Positions 53,001-55,171 of a stretch of 55,171 nucleotides of DNA are shown here, in pieces; position 1 is the first letter of the stretch, and every line of letters starts with the position of its first letter. The position numbers and the translations under genes are program-made. Location of the stretch: positions 1 to 55,171 of the forward strand of contig CAZFST010000030.1 in the NCBI GenBank assembly GCA_964522015.1. Reading direction: 5' to 3'. The notes under the pieces are model-generated. The model was not told the origin of the DNA. It saw only the letters and a list, made by a program, of their open reading frames with translations, and searched no databases. This stretch comes from QQWI01 sp964522015. Lineage in GTDB: Bacteria > Bacillota > Clostridia > Peptostreptococcales > Acidaminobacteraceae.

Positions 53001-54017
53001 CTATTGTCTTGGGGCTTCCATTTCGTGTTTAGGCAATTGAAAAATTGTTTTTCCTGTAAGGTCTATAGCTTCAATATTACCAACGGCTTCTTCTGATAAT
53101 TCAAGGTCAGCATTAACCGAGACATTATGGGCTACGCCATCTTTATCTAGACCAGAGATATTAAGAGAGAATTCAATGCCTTTAACGTCACCTTTAGCAT
53201 CAAGATCCATCAACACTTTGATATAATCTACTGAAACAGACTCAACCAGTTCTGGCATTTTAACTTCTGCTTGATCTAGCTCTTGTAAAAGTGGGAACTT
53301 AGAAAGGTCCATATTTGTAGCCATATCTTCATTGTTACCAAAGTGACCTCTACCGCCGTAATTGTTGCCATCCCCTTCAGGTTTAATAGAAGTGATCAAG
53401 TTGATGATTGCAGGGATTTCTGATTTAGTCAGTTCAAAAGCAAGATCACTTGAACCGTCTGTTTGTGGTACCACTTCAAATTGTTTTGCCAAATCCCCAA
53501 CAAAGAAATCCATAACAGCTTCTTCTTGTGCAGTCATTTGACTAAAATCCTTGTGCATGTCAGCTCGGTTATGGCCCATGGCTTCAGTTGCTTCACCATC
53601 AGCCATATGTTCTTGTTGATCGCCAACGTAGACTTGATTTGCCGCTTTATCTAGGATGTAAACTTTCTCTTGGTTGCCGTAAATGGCAAGGTCTTTATTA
53701 AGGTTGGCTAGTTTTAAAGTTACATTCCCTGCAAAATTCTGATCTGCTTCCGAAGCCATCATATCACCAACCACTGAAACCAATTGCTGACCGTTATCGG
53801 TAACTTCAACTGTGCCAGAAACACGACCACTAAAATCACCTTTTTCAAAGTTCTCATGGGCATTTGATCTTAACAAATCCTTAAAGAGTGCATAGCCCTG
53901 ATTTTCGGTTGGTGCTGCAAATGCCACTAAACCCAATACTGCGACTGCTGTTACAATGGCTACGCCAATTTTTGTCTTTCTGTTCATTCTTTTACCGTTT
54001 ACTTTTTGACTTTCCAT
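53001..54017 (-). CDS. Secreted or membrane-anchored protein of unknown function (338 aa)
   Basis: Not recognised. From the ATG at 54017 (AAGGAG upstream; an in-frame upstream ATG lacks a site) there is an N-terminal membrane or signal segment (about residues 13-35, KTKIGVAIVTAVAVLGLVAF) and a long extracytoplasmic region with two amphipathic beta-rich halves (FSGRVSGTVEVTDNGQQLVS and VAHNVSVNADLELSEEAVGN). A His/Asn/Gly-rich stretch (about 228-248) and many acidic residues are notable. It is first in an operon with an ABC exporter and a two-component pair, and may be their sensor or substrate-binding part. Distinct in style from metal-binding lipoproteins. Confidence 0.7.
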   Translation of the reverse strand: MESQKVNGKRMNRKTKIGVAIVTAVAVLGLVAFAAPTENQGYALFKDLLRSNAHENFEKGDFSGRVSGTVEVTDNGQQLVSVVGDMMASEADQNFAGNVTLKLANLNKDLAIYGNQEKVYILDKAANQVYVGDQQEHMADGEATEAMGHNRADMHKDFSQMTAQEEAVMDFFVGDLAKQFEVVPQTDGSSDLAFELTKSEIPAIINLITSIKPEGDGNNYGGRGHFGNNEDMATNMDLSKFPLLQELDQAEVKMPELVESVSVDYIKVLMDLDAKGDVKGIEFSLNISGLDKDGVAHNVSVNADLELSEEAVGNIEAIDLTGKTIFQLPKHEMEAPRQ

Positions 54018-54045
54018 ATTGTTCTCCTTAATCGTTGAAAAGGTC

Positions 54046-54084
54046 ACTTGCCTTTTGCTGATAATCTAATAATAAGGGGCAAGT
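54046..54084. promoter_or_regulatory. Inverted repeat upstream of the secreted-protein operon
   Basis: ACTTGCC (54046-54052) and GGCAAGT (54078-54084) are 7-bp inverted repeats 25 bp apart, in the promoter region of the gene at 54017. They could be a binding site of the OmpR-type regulator encoded downstream. The promoter boxes themselves are not certain. Confidence 0.4.
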
Positions 54085-54151
54085 CTAAACTCCAACCAAT
54101 GCAATTCTAAAAACTTTCTAAAATCTTTAATTAATCTAGGAAATGAGTTAA

Positions 54152-54202
54152 GAAAAAAGAACTGTCACAAAACGATCATTAATCGCTTTGGAACAGTTCT
54201 TT
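54152..54202 (-). terminator. Rho-independent terminator of the methylglyoxal synthase gene
   Basis: AAAGAACTGT pairs with ACAGTTCTTT with a loop of about 27 bases; on the minus strand a TTTTTTCTT run follows. Confidence 0.75.
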
Positions 54203-54205
54203 ATT

Positions 54206-54571
54206 TTACTCGAAAAAAGTCTTAATCAAACGGTGGGCGGTACTCTCATTGGTGGCCACGGGAATATTATGGACGTCACATACCCTTAGTAAAGCCAAAA
54301 TATCTGGCTCGTGGGGCTGAGCCGTCAGGGGATCTCGCATGAATACCAATAAATCAATATGCTCAGTGGCGGCAAGGGCGCCGATTTGCTGGTCACCACC
54401 AATTGGCCCTGATAAAAGTCTCGTGACCTGAAGGCCTGTAGCCTCTTGAATTCTAAGTCCCGTTGTACCGGTGGTGTATATTTTGCATTGCTCTAAAAAT
54501 ACTCTGTGTTCAATGGCAAACTGCACCATATCATCTTTCTTTTGATCATGGGCGACCAGGGCTATATTCAT
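54206..54571 (-). CDS. mgsA: Methylglyoxal synthase
   Basis: 121 residues, the family length. It converts dihydroxyacetone phosphate to methylglyoxal and phosphate. Conserved parts are ALVAHDQKKDDM, YTTGTTG, LLSGPIGGDQQIG, VFMRDPLTAQPHEPDI and PVATNESTA; these hold the phosphate-binding residues and the catalytic Asp/His. Good TAGGAGG site. It may act as an overflow valve for sugar phosphates made by the several sugar systems of the window. Single-gene unit with its own terminator. Confidence 0.95.
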   Translation of the reverse strand: MNIALVAHDQKKDDMVQFAIEHRVFLEQCKIYTTGTTGLRIQEATGLQVTRLLSGPIGGDQQIGALAATEHIDLLVFMRDPLTAQPHEPDILALLRVCDVHNIPVATNESTAHRLIKTFFE

Positions 54572-54697
54572 GGTGGTTCCTCCTAAAATTTATGTCTATA
54601 CAAAGAATGTAGAAGCGATAATTTTGATGGCGGCAGTGGTTGATAGAGTAAAAGTAGACTTAGACTAAAGATGTTGTTGTTCGCAATACATCATTCA

Positions 54698-55126
54698 TTA
54701 GATTGCATTGTACCATTCAACGCAGTTTCTGCCTTTGTGTTTTGCGCTATAAAGAGCCTTGTCTGATCTTTTTAAGATGTTATCAAAATTGACATCATCT
54801 GATTTTAGTTCTGTCATACCAATACTTACGGTGAACTTGATAACTTCATTTGAATCGCTTAATATTTCAAGTTTTTCAATATTATGACGAAGTCGTTCTG
54901 CAACCTGATTAGCATCATTGTGATTTGTATTTATGAGAAAAACGGCAAATTCTTCTCCACCCAATCGACCAATAAAATCTGTTGTTCTTATTGTGTTTGA
55001 ACATATATCAGCAAACTGACGCAAGGCAACATCTCCCATTGAGTGGCCATAGAGATCATTGATTTTCTTGAAATGGTCAATGTCAAGCATCATGACAACA
55101 GAAGATTGAGGATATCTTATCCCGAA
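54698..55126 (-). pseudogene. GGDEF (diguanylate cyclase) domain, 5' end missing at the window edge
   Basis: The visible 142 residues are most of a GGDEF domain: VVMMLDIDHFKKINDLYGHSMGD and RLGGEEFAVFL (GGEEF active site), then TVSIGMTEL. The frame is open above the ATG at 55093, reading FGIRYPQSSVV, to a TAA at 55127-55129, and the N-terminal part of the domain and any sensor are lacking. The break lies at the edge of the 55-bp inverted repeat, so the gene is either cut by a repeat insertion or by an assembly join. Synthesis of c-di-GMP is the family role. Confidence 0.8.
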
Positions 55127-55171
55127 TTATTCATAGCGATTCTAAATTAGAAGGGATCCCATAAAGAGATA
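55117..55171. repeat. Right arm of the 55-bp exact inverted repeat
   Basis: The reverse complement of positions 5-59 without mismatch. It contains the in-frame stop that interrupts the GGDEF gene. Confidence 0.9.

Noticed and set aside
1..55171. Prophage, integrative element or insertion sequence across the window
   Set aside because: No integrase, transposase, relaxase or phage structural gene is visible; the inverted repeat at the ends alone is not sufficient.
1..55171. tRNA or rRNA genes and common riboswitches
   Set aside because: I saw no cloverleaf, no rRNA sequence and no leader that I could match to a known riboswitch with confidence.

Overview
The window reads as a chromosomal segment of an anaerobic or facultative, saccharolytic, motile low-to-moderate-GC Firmicute (Clostridia-like). 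The signs are strong AGGAGG-type ribosome binding sites before most genes, frequent GTG and TTG starts, a lipobox on several secreted proteins, an HPr that carries both the catalytic His and the regulatory Ser, YesM/YesN-type two-component proteins, a mannitol-type PTS with an MtlR-like activator, an EFR1-type flavodoxin/ferredoxin and a methyl-accepting chemotaxis protein. I cannot name the genus with confidence. No rRNA, tRNA, CRISPR array, phage genes or transposase gene were seen.

Layout. 1-2251: end of a sugar-metabolism operon (TIM-barrel isomerase/epimerase and Gfo/Idh/MocA oxidoreductase), plus strand. 2279-12090: mixed genes, namely a membrane HD-GYP phosphodiesterase, a GyrI-like protein, a three-gene overlapping set (CBM9-like, small membrane protein, HAD phosphatase), a frameshifted serine-hydrolase lipoprotein flanked by REP-like hairpins, a lipoprotein, and an SPFH/Band-7 protein preceded by an overlapping 56-residue membrane protein. 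12131-13192: a secreted protein with two copper-amine-oxidase-N-like repeats. 13261-23070, minus strand: an alpha-galactoside module (YesM/YesN pair; then solute-binding protein, two permeases, GH36 alpha-galactosidase and LacI repressor) with a LacI-type operator at the first promoter and no ATPase gene. 23277-24357: PNPOx-like protein divergent from an Rrf2 regulator. 24527-32772, minus strand: a hexitol-type PTS cluster (IICB; MtlR-like activator, IICBA, PfkB kinase, SorE-like zinc dehydrogenase, HPr). 33058-34083: EFR1 protein. 34180-38211: response regulator with an expanded HD-GYP domain plus a soluble TPR-GAF histidine kinase. 38316-46744: a second galactoside operon (TetR, GH2, GPH symporter, GH36, and an unassigned GT-B-like protein). 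46913-48970: chemoreceptor. 49165-54017: secreted protein, ABC exporter and OmpR/HK two-component operon. 54206-54571: methylglyoxal synthase. The last gene is a GGDEF domain cut off at the right edge.

How it works together. Two galactoside systems (ABC importer versus cation symporter, each with its own GH36) and a PTS for a hexitol-like substrate feed glycolysis; methylglyoxal synthase could relieve sugar-phosphate excess. Three c-di-GMP-type genes and a chemoreceptor suggest lifestyle switching. The most unusual features are the PTS cluster, which lacks mannitol-1-phosphate dehydrogenase and instead has a SorE-like dehydrogenase, a PfkB kinase and its own HPr; the GT-B-like protein inside a glycoside-catabolic operon; the roughly 90-residue insertion in the HD-GYP response regulator; and an exact 55-bp inverted repeat at the two window ends, which may be an assembly-graph junction.
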